NCBI GenBank assembly: GCA_029216955.1 | Contig: JANAVB010015600.1 | Coordinates: 34,724,569-34,788,568, forward strand | Length of the DNA stretch: 64,000 nucleotides | Source of the DNA: Iris pallida | Taxonomy: Eukaryota; Streptophyta; Magnoliopsida; Asparagales; Iridaceae | Direction of reading: 5' to 3' | Part shown: positions 10,779 through 21,159 of the stretch, piece after piece | Layout: each line of letters begins with the position of its first letter | Position numbering within the stretch: position 1 is the stretch's first letter | Translations under genes and position numbers: made by a program | The notes under the pieces: generated by a model | What the model saw: only the letters and a program-made list of their open reading frames with translations | Told to the model about the DNA's origin: nothing | The model's database searches: none

Positions 10779-12738
10779 ATGGCGACTCTGCTGGAGACAA
10801 CTTTCTCCTCCGATAAGAAGGTGACAACTCAATGTGATACCGCGTCGATCGGCAAGACGTAGAAGACCTTGGTTGTCCAAGTCGACCAAACGGCCTACGA
10901 AGGTATGATGAGTGTTGGGGGTGCAAGGCGGGCTACTATTGTAGCCAAGAACAAGGCATGCGTCATTTGGACTCCAAAGTCTGTCAAAGCACCAATCACA
11001 GCTTCTGCACAGACTGCGCCAACTGATGCCTTGGCGCAAAACAAGGAGAAATGCCCTTTGGCTACTCTCTTTTCTTCCCCAGTTCTGAACTTGGGAGACG
11101 ATATGTCCGTTTCTGCTCCTGTGCAAAACAAAAGGAAGCACCCTTATGTTACTGTACAGACTACGTCCACTATTGCACCCACTGCTGCCCTAGCGCAGAA
11201 CAAAGGGAAACGCCTTTTGACTACTCCCTCTTCTTCCCCAGTTCTGAACTTGGAGAAGAACACATCTATTTCTGCTCCTATGCAGAACAAATGAAAGCGC
11301 CCTTTGGCCTGTCCTCATCCTTCCCTAGTCCTTGATTTGGTGGAAAATACTGCTGATTGTGCCCTTGCGACAATAACTACTTAGACTCTTTTGAGCATGT
11401 GTTCTACTTCTCTTGATAGAGACAACCAAGTCTCTGCCAAGAAAATAAATTCTGCTCATTAGCGCCATACTAAGCGCACTGGAGTTGGGTGCACAGTCAG
11501 CAAGGCATCTTGCCTACTCCTAAGCACCAACCAAACCCAAATCAGGATTTGCCAACTTTATGCATATCGAGGTCCAAACAAGGAAAATTGATAGTATCCC
11601 AAACAAACACACAAGAGACGCACCATCCTGACATGCATGCCTATCTCAACAGGCACAAATCAGAGCCAACTTCATCAAGTCACAGGGTACGCCAAGTGCA
11701 GAATACGCCAGCTACTGATCTGCGTAAAGTAAAGACTTCTAAAGTCAAGGACCCCCTGACCTATGACAATCAGCTCGACACTTTCTTGTACACCCAAGGG
11801 ACCGAACATCTCAAGAACATGAACCATGTTCCTAATGTAATCCATGAATATATACCCTCTTCTTCTCCTTACCCTGTTAAGGTAACCGATCTCCACGAGA
11901 TTCTTGTACCAAAGCGGAAGATCGTAGGTTCGTCTCATGTATCTGCTGTAACTCCACCTACGGAGCATCGTTGTAATCATGACATAGTGATTAAGTGTTG
12001 CTGCCAAGCAGCAAAACGGTCTATTTTTATCATTTGAACTATCCTCAATCTCCTAAACAGACCATAGCAGTAGATGGAGATTTATCTCCTGCAATAACCA
12101 CATGCAAAGAACTCAAGTCTGATTCTCATGAAGCTCAAGCACAATGCTGCTGTAAATCAGCCAGGAAAACTATCTTCGACTGTGAATTACAATCGTTCTT
12201 CTGACATACAAAGTCACCCTCCTAAAGTGACTCTAGTTGATGAAGACGAGTTGCTATTTGCTTTGGTCAACATGACATCTCGCAGTACTGGAGGTGGAAA
12301 GCATCCGAGATGCAATGCATCATACAACTCCAGTCAACAATACTTGGATCGGATCTGTGACTCCAGTAAAGGAGTCTACAAACATACTAGATCAAGAAGC
12401 TGAAAAACAATCGGTCAAAAGAATCTTCCTTCCAACCGAGAAACATTCGGTCAAAGGAATCTTCCTAACTCTGACCAAAATTCCCTCAGTCAAAGGGATC
12501 TTCCCAACCCTTATCCTGGAGGTAGTTCCTTGTATGACTTTGATGCCAACAGTGAAAGCTCCGAACAGACCATCTTTTCTACCGGTCTTCTTCAATGGCC
12601 AGAGAAGTGACTGCCTATGTCATTAATGAAGAACAAGATGCATCCAGTTCCGGTAGTCAGGAGCAAAGAATTGCCTCTTTAGAAGCCAGCTTGAAAAATA
12701 TAGCTGAAATAATGGCGAGCATGCATGCCATAATTGTT
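10779..12738 (+). pseudogene. Element B ORF1 (pre-gag protein), frameshifted
   Basis: The protein upstream of gag in Tat elements has unknown function. Here the frame opening at the primer-site ATG is stopped at 10860 and continues to 11294. It includes an internally repeated block of about 60 residues (ALAQNKxK...SSPVLNL...SAPxQNK), seen twice clearly and a third time in decayed form. Frames at 11489-12037 and 12128-12403 then match element F's ORF1: a cysteine cluster (RCNHDIVIKCCCQAAKRS), and ALVNMTSR...PRCN...SQQYLDRI...HTRSRS. The 3' end (QRIASLEASLKNIAEIMASM) aligns with F's LKDMLAMMQNMH region. It is cut by D's LTR. Confidence 0.65.
10780..10794 (+). other. Primer binding site, tRNA-Arg type
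   Basis: TGGCGACTCTGCTGG lies three bases after the LTR end. Ogre-type Tat elements are known to use a tRNA-Arg primer with a site of this form. An ATG (10779-10781) overlaps the first bases and opens the ORF1 frame (MATLLETTFSSDKK), which is stopped by TAG at 10860. Confidence 0.75.
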
Positions 12739-13621
12739 TGCCATAAAAAAAATCAAAGACATGTATTACAGAATACTAAAATTGATTGCAAACTCGCTTG
12801 TACAAAAAAAAGCCTAGAAAGAAATCCTAGGAAACAATCTAAGTACAATTATTTAGTTTTGATTCTAGGGGGTGACGGTGGAGGCTCGGAAAAGGGCTAT
12901 CAACTCTACCTTACTCCGTGGACTATCTGATGCAGTCTTTAGCTCGTAAAGAAATTACTTTTTTTTCTTGAAGGTTGCCAGCCTTTTGCAGGGGAGTGGC
13001 ACCCTACTATTTATAATAGAATATGTGTTGGACCGCATAAATAGCCTGCAGCTACGTGGCTGATTAGCACGCAAAGACCCGCTCTTTGGCTGCCATCTGT
13101 CGATTTATTAGGATTTTGTTGCAGCAAATCTGGGTAGTTAGGGACTTGGTCAGATTGTCACGTGTCCTGTTGCGGAGAGCTGTATAGTTTTCTCAGTCTT
13201 TGATATGTATTTTGGCCGCATAAAGCTCATGCGGCTTGGATCACAGTTACTCTTGGCTGCATGAAGTTTGGAGATTTTGGGGCCGTATAAGTCTGAGCCG
13301 TATAAGGTTCATGCGGCTTAGATGACACTCTTCTGGCCGTATGAAGACGTACGAATCCTGCTTTTGGGTGACGTCTCACGTCTTATCTTTTTGTTAAAGT
13401 GTCAGAGCTGTCATTTTTGTCAGTTTTGTCAGGACTTGTCAGCTTTATCAGTCGAACTGCTCCTCTTAGCCGCATATCTTCCTTCTGTAGCTGTTTGTCG
13501 ACGGACCGCATATGTCATTGAACCAGTCATACGGCTTTCCTTCTTGCGGACCTGTTTGGCCCAAAGTACCTATGCGGCAATTTGTAATCCGCATAAACCC
13601 TATATTTTTTATGTTTCTATA
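12739..13621 (-). repeat. Element D 3' LTR
   Basis: The left end TGCCATAAAA (minus-strand ...ATGGCA) corresponds to F's TGCCCTTG. The right end ...ATGTTTCTATA corresponds to F's ATGCTTCTACA, so both LTRs begin T(G/A)TAGAA(G/A)CATAAAA on the minus strand. The purine tract ACTTTGAAGGGGGTCT follows at 13622-13637 in both. The 883-bp length is close to F's 1099 bp. U3 contains many copies of a CCGCATAAG/CTTATGCGG-type motif between 13040 and 13600. Confidence 0.75.
13008..13018 (-). promoter_or_regulatory. TATA box of element D LTR
   Basis: The minus strand reads TCTATTATAAATAGTAGGG. It lies about 270 bp before the LTR's 3' end, similar in position to the TATA box in F's LTR. Confidence 0.6.
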
Positions 13622-13970
13622 AGACCCCCTTCAAAGTTTTCAAATTGCAAATTTGGAATACTTTGAATAAGAAGCATGAAAATATGTCAAGCCGTAGGGA
13701 GTCTTCAAGTTTGCAGGAAGTTTTTTGAACTGCAGAGAGATCTTGCGTCGCAGGGAAATCCTGAGCCGCAGAACAAATCTTTAGCCACAGGGACACTTCG
13801 AGCCGCAGAGAGCCTGCCAGCTGTCTGCTGCATTTAATTTTCTTGATTCGATTTTAGATTTGGGTTCTCTTTCCGAGATAAAGTTGACGGTTACTAGGGA
13901 TAAAATCCCCAAACGTCATCATTATCTTTAAGGATCTCGAGAATCCAAGCGGCACTCTTCTTGGAAACCC

Positions 13971-13978
13971 TATAAATT
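13971..13978 (+). promoter_or_regulatory. TATA box of D's plus-strand accessory gene
   Basis: TATAAATT lies 76 bp upstream of the ATG at 14047, outside the LTR and pointing away from it. A pyrimidine-rich 5' UTR follows. Element F has a TATA box at the equivalent place, which supports a dedicated promoter for the accessory gene. Confidence 0.6.
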
Positions 13979-14046
13979 GGGGTTATTTTGAAGAGAAAAC
14001 TTTCTTTTTTACCTTCTTCTCTTTCATCTTCATCTTTCTATCTTTA

Positions 14047-17000
14047 ATGGCTCCAAAAGCTTCTAAGTCGACTACGGCCAAAGGAAAGGGGCTTGCTTCT
14101 CCGTCGAGAGAGGCAGACTCTCCTTCCATTCATTTTGACGTGCACCCTCCCATCAAAGGTAAGGACAGTAGGAAGACGATGGCCATGTCGTATGTTTTTA
14201 TGCGCAGGCCCGTGCTATATCATTTTCTATGCAATAAGCTTGGTTGATGCGTGCCCTATCTCAGTTGGACCACATGTGTTCTGTATGATAGGGCCGTATA
14301 AGCTGAGTCGCATAAGCGCTACATAAATGACCCAGGACTGATCTGCATAAATACTGTATAGTTTTGATGCATAGGTGTCTCCTGATTGAGTCGCATGGGT
14401 GTTTCATATCTCGAGCCACAAAAGCACTTCGAGTCCAAGCCACATAAGTGTATCATTACTGAGTTGCATGAATACTTTGTGACTGAGCCGCATAAGTGCC
14501 TCATGAGATCCTGACTGAGCCGCATGAGAACCCTTTTTGATTGAGCGGCCTAAGTGTCCCCCGACTGCATCGCATGAACATATGACCTAACCACATGCGT
14601 CTCATGTTCTTTTAAGCTGCTATGCCGTATAGGTTTTGTTTTGGCATGGTTTGAAGGGATGAACTTCTAAATTTTACCTCTTCTCTATCTTTTGTAGTGA
14701 ACTTGCCCCTAGCTCCCTCGGAAGAAATCTTGATAGGATATGCTCAATCTATGTTGGGTGTGAGATTTGACCAAATAGTCGAACGTGTGTCGACTCAGAT
14801 TACCCGAGATCAGCCTAAAGATAGGTTAAGGGAGATCAAAAACCAATTATTTTTTTACTTACTCAGTATGATGAATTTTGGGAAGCTAGGGGGCATTCAT
14901 CTGAAGCCTTCATTCTTGTTCGGAGATGCTATAGTTATCTCGAATCCTCGCGCCCTGGAGCTTTTTGAGAACTGGGATATTCTTTCCAATGGGCTACTGA
15001 TTCATCTTTCTCAGATGGAACACCACTTCTCTCTGTCAAGTTTCAACATGGTGCCTATCGAAACGCGAATGGCGAACCCCATTACTCAGGACCAGCAAGC
15101 CGTCTTCGTAGGCAATATCTATTATAATAGACGAGTGCGGTCAGCGGTCGCGACCAGGGAGTCGGTGAGTTGTTCTGTCGTCGGGCTAGCCACTGGTAGT
15201 TTTATAAATGACCTGAGGCCCAATAATCGACTCTCTGAGGCCGACACCTTCCTGAACCAGATTGCCCGTAAAGGATCGTATCCCACGGATAGACTGTCGC
15301 TGCAGAATTGGATGTGTCGTTCCCCTCCATGGGTCAACTTGACGCTCTGGATCCTGTCGACTTATGGGAATATTTTATAGCAGCTCTGCCTCTACTACGC
15401 CATAAGGGGCGCTTGCTATGGCCTCCCTATGAACGCAAAGCTGTTCATAGCGCTCATCGAGATATACAATTGTCGTACGGGGACCTTTTATACACCTACT
15501 GGGGAGATGGGGCTCGCCCTTCACGAGATACATGATGTCTCCAACTTGCCATGGGGGGATGAAGTTTATGAAGAGTATACTCCCACGAATGAGGAGTTTG
15601 AGGAATTAGAGCGGCAGTTTCCCGGGTTCCTTACCGTTTACCGGGAGGTGTTATGTCATCATAGCACTTGTCAACAAATGTCAAAGAAGAAGGATGAAAG
15701 TTCTGAGAGGACCCTTCCTCACACCAAGGCCTGGGTCAGTTACTTGTTTGACCTTGGAGCCTCGGGCCGGGTCGTCCCTCGAAGCCTCTAGACTCATGCT
15801 GGAGTGGACGCTCAGGTGCAATGTGCCAAGAGAACCAAAGCTTCTGGTGACAGATTCAGAAGCCAGTCTGACACGTTCAGCTATTTCTATCAAGATACCC
15901 AACCCTTGTCCTATAAAGCCATCTTGGCTGGATTTCTGATGATATGGCTGAGGATTTGTGTGGTCTAGGGGGGTGCTGGCTCGATTGAGAGAATCAGCCG
16001 CAACCTGATCCTCCCTACTGTCAAGTTAGTTTTCGGAGGCAGGCTAGCTCTACTCCCACCCATGATATGCATCATCCATCGAGGTCTTCGTATCTTTACG
16101 GCCAGAACCATTGCTCATGATGTTACGAAGAATTTCTACAGAATTGAGCTACCCTATCATTATCTGATGGGGTGGCTGTTAATGCACTGCCCTTCTCTGA
16201 TGTGACCTGGCCCTAAGGGGAACGCGACGATTCACAATGCATTCATTTATCAATATCATGATATGCCTTGGACCTGTTTGACCATGTTCGAATGTCGTGT
16301 TATGCTCGTGCGGGTGGACAACTATTCCTTCTTTGTGTCGGTCCCGCCTTTCACTGATGAGGAAATGAGGCATCTTCATCTTGATGGCAGTATTGCTCCC
16401 CATGTTTTATCCGAGAAGATGTTCCGCTGGTTGCAGAATATCCGTCCTGCGCATCTGGTGTACCACAATCGTAACGTTGCCTTCTTGGAACCCTATTTAC
16501 CCAGCCGGTTCTCTAGACAATTTAGGTATTGCTAATTGTTTTTAGACGACCCGAGTTCCTGTTAGGTTACGAGGGCAGCATCCTAGATGGTATTCGGGCC
16601 TGGCATTATTACAGTGCTGTCTGTACCCAGACCATCTTCTCTCTTCCTGATACCAGGGGTTTAGTGCGCACTTCATACATGGCAGCCCTCTACCACGTCT
16701 CCGTGAATGGGCCTCCCCACAATTTCGATGCGAGTACAAGTTTTATAACCGGTACTAAGCTGGCAGAAAAGTGCGAGGAGTCCAAAAAGAGGAAGAGGGC
16801 AGAGAAGATGAAGGCCTTTGAGATCTCTGGTTCTGATTCTACTGATACAGAAGAGGAGGATGAGTGCAAAGATCTGTTGCCTCCTGCAGATACACTGATG
16901 ACACACTTGCCTTCTTCTGTGTCGAGCCCTTCGTCTAAGTGAAGTACGTACGGACCCTCTGTTGCTAATTGACCTCGTTCTCAAAAATGGGTCGCGTTTA

Positions 17001-18651
17001 AGAATTGAGGTTTTGACCCTGCGGGGGAGGGCAGTGATACCGAAACCCTCCCGGAGGTAAGTTTTATTCCGGCCGACTACCATGTTACTTCTGGTATTTT
17101 GTCATATTGTTTCTCTCTCTTTCTTTCGTGTAGGCTTTTGAAGACATAAACCCATCGGAACCTGGTGCTGCTTTCGAGACTTCTCCAGTTATGGACACCC
17201 TGGTCGAAGAAGGTGCTAGTCTTACAGAATCAAATATCGAGGCTGGAGGGTCACGATTGGTCGCAACCGACCCAACTTCATCTGCTTTTGGATTGATCGG
17301 GGCTGGAGTGACAGATGTAGGTGATTCGGATGTTGCTGTAAAGAAGGATATAGGGGCAGTGGGAGGAATCATGACCGTCCAGAGCGAGTCATGGACTCCA
17401 CCGCCCTCCCCTGGTAAGCTTTGTCATATTCTTACCGACGAGGAGGTTTATTCGCTCCTTCTCCATATCTTCGAGTCAAGCTGATTGTTGGTTGTTCTGG
17501 ACCTACATGCCTTGCCTCTCCGCTAACGATAGTGGATATGACCGCGGAGGAGGGGATAGCGGACGACGTTGGGGCAGACCTCCTGCCGAAGAGAAGAAAT
17601 GGACCTCCCCTCCTTCAAATTGAAAAGAACCCTACTGAGTTGAGTTGAGTTCAGAGCCACTTATACCACCAACGGCAGAGGCGGTGGTTCCTATACCAAC
17701 ATTGGTGGGTGCAGGGTTGGTTGAAGCTGCCTCTTCCCAAAAGACGGAACTCGTCGCTCTGTCTAGTCTTCAGCTTCTTCGGGTTGCGAAAGAGGAGATC
17801 ACTGCTGTGCGGGAGTCTCATTGCTCGAAATTTGTTTCCCTTTTGATAGGATCATCAAGCTCAAGTGTGCCTCCTTCCCAGACGCCTTCAACTTCCTTAG
17901 GTGCTATCCCTTCGACACCGTCCTTTCTGGAGAATTTGGACGAATCGTCAAGGGACATAGTCAAGAGCTTTTATCGTCACTTGAAACAGGAAGTCGAGGC
18001 TGCTTTAAGAAGAGGGATGCCATTTGCCGTAGCCCACCACTGTACCCAAGGCCAGATTGTCCTACTGAAGACGCTTCTGGGAGGAGAAGGGATGGCTGTC
18101 CTTCTGGAGCACAAGCTGGCAGAGGCTAATCAGTGCCTAATCCAGTTGCAGAAACTGTGGCAAGTCGATGTATCTATCGTGGTGAAGCAGGAACGTGCGT
18201 TGTATCAGCCATGGAAAAGGTGAAGACTATTTGAGAGACGACCAGGCCCTCCTTGGAGAAGGACCTCCAGGAGCTGTCCCTCAAGTATGACAAGCTGAGC
18301 CGGAAGGGAGAGATTTTCTTGATTCGTGAGGAGACCATTACTCGTGCTATGGCCGAAACTAACGAGCGGCTCCTCCAGCTCCAGTCTAGGATAACATCTC
18401 TGGGGATTGAGCTCCAAGCCACTCGTCAGGAGAATGAGAAGATCTGGAAGGAGACCGATGAAGTCACACGAGCCTCTGCTGCTTTTGAGGGAGCACTGAA
18501 GAAATTAGAAGAAAACTGGCAGGCACATGCGCATCTAGAGGGCGCCGAAAAGTTATCCCAAGAAGCTGAACATCGAGTCAAGCTGAGAATTGGGCGCTCA
18601 ACTGCACGGCTGGAGGACGTTCTTAGCAAGTTGTGTGTGGCGGATGAGTAG
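14047..18651 (+). pseudogene. Element D accessory gene: spliced, plant mobile domain-like plus coiled coil
   Basis: Exon 1 (14047-14158, MAPKASKSTTAKGKG) ends AAAG|GTAAGG. Exon 2 begins after TTTTGTAG at 14698, and the joint is phase 1. Exon 2 holds a domain resembling the plant mobile domain (LFIALIEIY...TFYTPTGEMGLALHEIHDVS...YEEYTPTNEE), then LVFGGRLALLPP-type and YHYLMGWLL blocks. Further likely introns are 17057-17133 and 17414-17532. The tail (17645-18651) is acidic/serine-rich and then coiled coil (MEKDLQELSLKYDKL onward). A lysine-rich patch (ESKKRKRAEKMK) suggests nuclear entry. Stops and shifts near 15380, 15790 and 16204 show decay. Accessory ORFs of this class are known in Tat-lineage elements, but their function is unknown. 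Confidence 0.7.
14159..14697 (+). repeat. Intron 1 of D accessory gene filled with GCCGCATAAG-type repeats
   Basis: This 539-bp intron holds about a dozen variants of (G/A)AGCCGCATAAGTG at loose 25-40 bp spacing (for example near 14482 and 14516), mixed with GTCGCATGGG and GCCACATAAG. The same word recurs in D's LTR and in the unrelated element G's LTRs. Confidence 0.7.
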
Positions 18652-18739
18652 TGGACTTTGCCTTTCCTCCTTTTTGTATGGAGCAGAATACATTCACTCC
18701 GCTTGTAATGGCATTTTGATGAAGGATATCCCGTGGGGG

Positions 18740-19275
18740 GACTTTTTGTGGACCTATTGCCCTTTGGTGCATCTTTGAAAATATGAGCAAATGGATTTGA
18801 AAGATATTTTGTGGACCTACTACTCTTTGATACACCGATGGTGCGAGTAATATATTAGGATAATTTTTGTGGACTTATTACCATTTTTGTGTACTGACGA
18901 TGCGAGTACTGATAACAAGTGGAGGGAAAACCGACATATTTACTCAGAGGTAATGAGGACGTGGTAAATATGGGTCTGAAGTAGAGCCTCCCTACTCAGA
19001 GGTAATGAGGACATCGTAGGAGTAGGCCAAATGGGGATACACAGACCAACTCAGAGGTGTTATCAACGTGGTAGTTCTATGTATTGGGTGATTTGTCAGT
19101 GATGGATGGGAAAACAACTCAGAGGTAATATGGACGCGGTTGTTTTCCTTGTCAGGGGAATTTTATGGACCTATTACCCTTTTTGTGCACTGATGGTGCG
19201 AGCAATAGATTAGGATAAGTTTTTATGGACCTATTACCCTTCTGCGCACTGGTGGTGCGGGTAATAAATTTTGAG
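18740..19275 (+). repeat. About 58-bp repeat (TGGACCTATTACC family) in D's intergenic gap
   Basis: Five copies start near 18743, 18806, 18864, 19160 and 19220, each with TTTT(A/G)TGGACCTATTACCC, then TTTGTGCACTGATGGTGCG. Three precede and two follow the CAGAGGTAAT stem-loops. Each copy can fold. In the copy at 19220, ATTACCC pairs with GGGTAAT around CGCAC/GTGCG. In that at 19160, CTATT pairs with AATAG around GCAC/GTGC. In that at 18806, ACTC pairs with GAGT around CACC/GGTG. No coding sequence is present. Confidence 0.6.
18935..19148 (+). repeat. Element D array of CAGAGGTAAT stem-loops
   Basis: Four copies share a 20-nt loop beginning TCAGAGGT. Stems: CATATTTAC (18935-18943) with GTAAATATG (18964-18972), 9 of 9 paired; CCTAC (18991-18995) with GTAGG (19016-19020), extendable past a bulge; near 19036-19080, a decayed 12-position stem with 9 matches; GGAAAACAAC (19109-19118) with GTTGTTTTCC (19139-19148), 10 of 10 paired. 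The three well-preserved stems have different sequences but each pairs with itself around an almost constant loop. The array lies between the stops of the accessory gene and pol, which converge here. Confidence 0.75.
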
Positions 19276-19444
19276 ATAGAACCCAACAGGGGTGATATGG
19301 GCGTGATATATGGTAGTCGAAACATCAAAGCGAAAGTTTAAAGGTATCAATATACATGACTTGTCACTCGTAGAGATACAATGCGAGTCCCCTCGGGGGA
19401 TGGGGGAGGACGAACATAGTGTAAGTTCAGGGGTACCTGATGTA

Positions 19445-19776
19445 CATAACTCGACACTCTAGGTAGTATTTTTTTAAATCGGCAGCCTCTTATTGATGAG
19501 ATAAGGAACTCTGTCCATGGGGATTACATCATCAGGAGAGGGACTATCCGTCTGTGCCACCAGGTATTCGGCGAGTTCTACGTCCCCTTCGGCTACCCCC
19601 TGCGATCCCAAAGGTTGGGATGCCGTCTTGGGCAACTTGACCACCAAGGGTTGAACTTGCAATATTGGCTTGCCTGAGTACGTCGGACCGACATTTAGTT
19701 GCCGGCTCGTCTTGGGAAGACGGGTGACAATTGGCTCGGCAAGGGATTTTATGTCTTCCGATTGTCTTTGTTTCAC
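19445..19776 (-). pseudogene. Element D pol remnant: protease-linker fused to integrase C-terminus
   Basis: The minus-strand ORF (19474-19776, about 100 residues) starts with PIVTRLPKTSRQL and PLVVKLPKTASQPL repeats, like the repeated PLxIKVKxR units after F's protease. It ends YLVAQTDSPSPDDVIPMDRV followed, one frame over, by LKKYY, the integrase tail (F: INGKFLKKYYV). Everything between (RT, RNase H, integrase core) is absent, which implies one large internal deletion. It is cut on the right by F's LTR. Confidence 0.5.
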
Positions 19777-19785
19777 TTAACAAAA

Positions 19786-20884
19786 TGCCCTTGAAAGGCT
19801 TTTGAAAGAAAACGAGAAAAAGTACAAAAGTACAAATAAATTCTGGAAAGTATTGCTATGGAAGTCTGATCTGTGAACGATCACTTTGTTCCTTGGACCA
19901 CACGATGATGATGAAGAAAAAACTGCTGAAAGATGAACAGCTGGAAGAACCAAGTCACCAGAAAGGTATCGACACACTGGCACTGATGGCGAGGTCGAAT
20001 GCTTTCCTGCTTTGCTTCACTCTGTTCTTGAAGAAAAGTTGAAGATAAATGCTCTAGAAAATCACTTTGCTCCCAAAGTATCTGGGCCCTGATCTCTATG
20101 TGATCTGTTGTATTTTCTGTTTAAAAATAAGTCTATTTATAGACTAGACCCTCTGTGCATAAAAAAGCAACATAATTGGGTCTTTACGCAAGTAACTGCC
20201 ACCTACGATTGAAAATCGACCTCTTCGCGTGATGACACGTGTCCCATGAAGAGTTGTAGTCTCTACGCATGGTGACACGTGCCCCACAACTTCAACAATA
20301 TGGGGAGAACACGTACACACGTTCCTCGATAAGTATGGCATGAAAGCCACGTATGCAGACCACGTTCTCACATAGCCAGAAAAGATTGAGCCTAAAATAG
20401 CCTAAAGTAAGCTTCTTGTGTAAAGTGGCTAAGAAATAGCCTTGAGCGTATAGCTAGCTCAAATAAACTCTAAGCACACAAAAGTAGCTGAGATAGCCTT
20501 GAGCGTAAAAACTCAAATGACTTTCATGCGTAAAAGAAGCCGTCTATTGAGCGTAAAGTAGCTCATCTGCACATTAAACGACAAGTGTTGGATTTGGTGT
20601 ATAAATCTTCTCGACTTCTGTGCAATGTTCTGTCAGAAAATCATTCTGTCAGAACAGTATCACGCGCATTAAATGCAGTCTGGACAGCCTGTCGCTCTCG
20701 CGTAGAGTTTGAGGATGACTCTTGCATAAAGGAGCTCGCGTAGAGTTAGACTCTGTTTGATATCTGCGTAGAGCTTGAATCTGACTTAGTAGAGTATTTA
20801 AATGGGCCTTGCGTAGAGTCTGACTTTGCGTAAAGTTCTCAACTTCTTTGACTTGGTCTATGAAGTTTATTTTATGCTTCTACA
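19786..20884 (-). repeat. Element F 3' LTR
   Basis: On the plus strand it runs TGCCCTTGAAAGGC ... ATGCTTCTACA, so the minus-strand LTR is TGTAGAAGCAT...AAGGGCA. The minus-strand purine tract ACTTTGAAGGGGG sits at 20886-20898. Within U3 (about 20390-20880) the words GCGTAAA, GCGTAGAG and GAGCGTAAA recur more than ten times. The 5-bp left flank is CAAAA, which cannot be checked against the missing right end. Confidence 0.75.
20134..20141 (-). promoter_or_regulatory. TATA box of element F LTR
   Basis: The minus strand reads GTCTATAAATAGAC, about 350 bp before the LTR 3' end. It is suitable for the gag-pol transcript in the 5' copy of this LTR. Confidence 0.65.
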
Positions 20885-21064
20885 AGACCCCCTTCAAAGT
20901 TTTTAAATTTTTCTAAAATTTGAAATACTTTGAACAGAAGCGTAAAATTCGGGATATCCAACAGTCATCCGCGTATAGTTTGGGATACTCAACAGTCATC
21001 TCAAAAGCGTAAAATTCGGGATACCAACAGTCATCTCAGAATTTGAATCGATTTCAAACATTTC

Positions 21065-21072
21065 TATAAATA
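21065..21072 (+). promoter_or_regulatory. TATA box of F's plus-strand accessory gene
   Basis: TATAAATA within TTTCTATAAATAGAGCTTC, 88-95 bp before the ATG at 21160 and outside the LTR. It is equivalent in position and orientation to the box at 13971 in element D. Three GCGTA-containing GGGATA(C/T)-CAACAGTCATC repeats precede it (20939-21035). Confidence 0.65.
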
Positions 21073-21159
21073 GAGCTTCACGAGTAGAGAGAGAACTTTA
21101 CTCATCTCTTGCAATCTCAATCTCCTTTACTCTAATCTTCGAAATCCACATCTAAACCA

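Larger units (their letters stand above)
10063..12738 (+). mobile_element. Element B: 5' part of a Tat/Ogre-like Ty3/gypsy element
   Basis: An LTR (10063-10776), a tRNA-Arg-type primer site and an ORF1 region are visible on the plus strand. The ORF1 protein resembles that of element F, including a KCCC cysteine cluster and the SQQ...RSRS region. The tRNA-Arg primer site and an ORF preceding gag are known traits of Ogre and other Tat-lineage elements. Homology to F's ORF1 runs to 12738, where the minus-strand LTR of D begins. The rest of B (gag-pol and 3' LTR) is not in the window. Confidence 0.75.
12739..19785 (-). mobile_element. Element D: Tat/Retand-like element, internally collapsed
   Basis: It has a minus-strand 3' LTR (12739-13621), a polypurine tract, a plus-strand accessory gene (14047-18651), a repeat-filled gap and a 330-bp remnant of pol. 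The whole plan matches element F. Most of pol is missing, because a protease-region piece is joined to the integrase C-terminus. It sits inside B's ORF1 and is itself cut by F's LTR at 19786, so its 5' LTR lies outside the window. Confidence 0.75.

Noticed and set aside
18935..19148. CRISPR-like array
   Set aside because: The repeats are irregularly spaced, differ in their flanks and lie within a plant retrotransposon. They are better explained as stem-loops with covarying arms.
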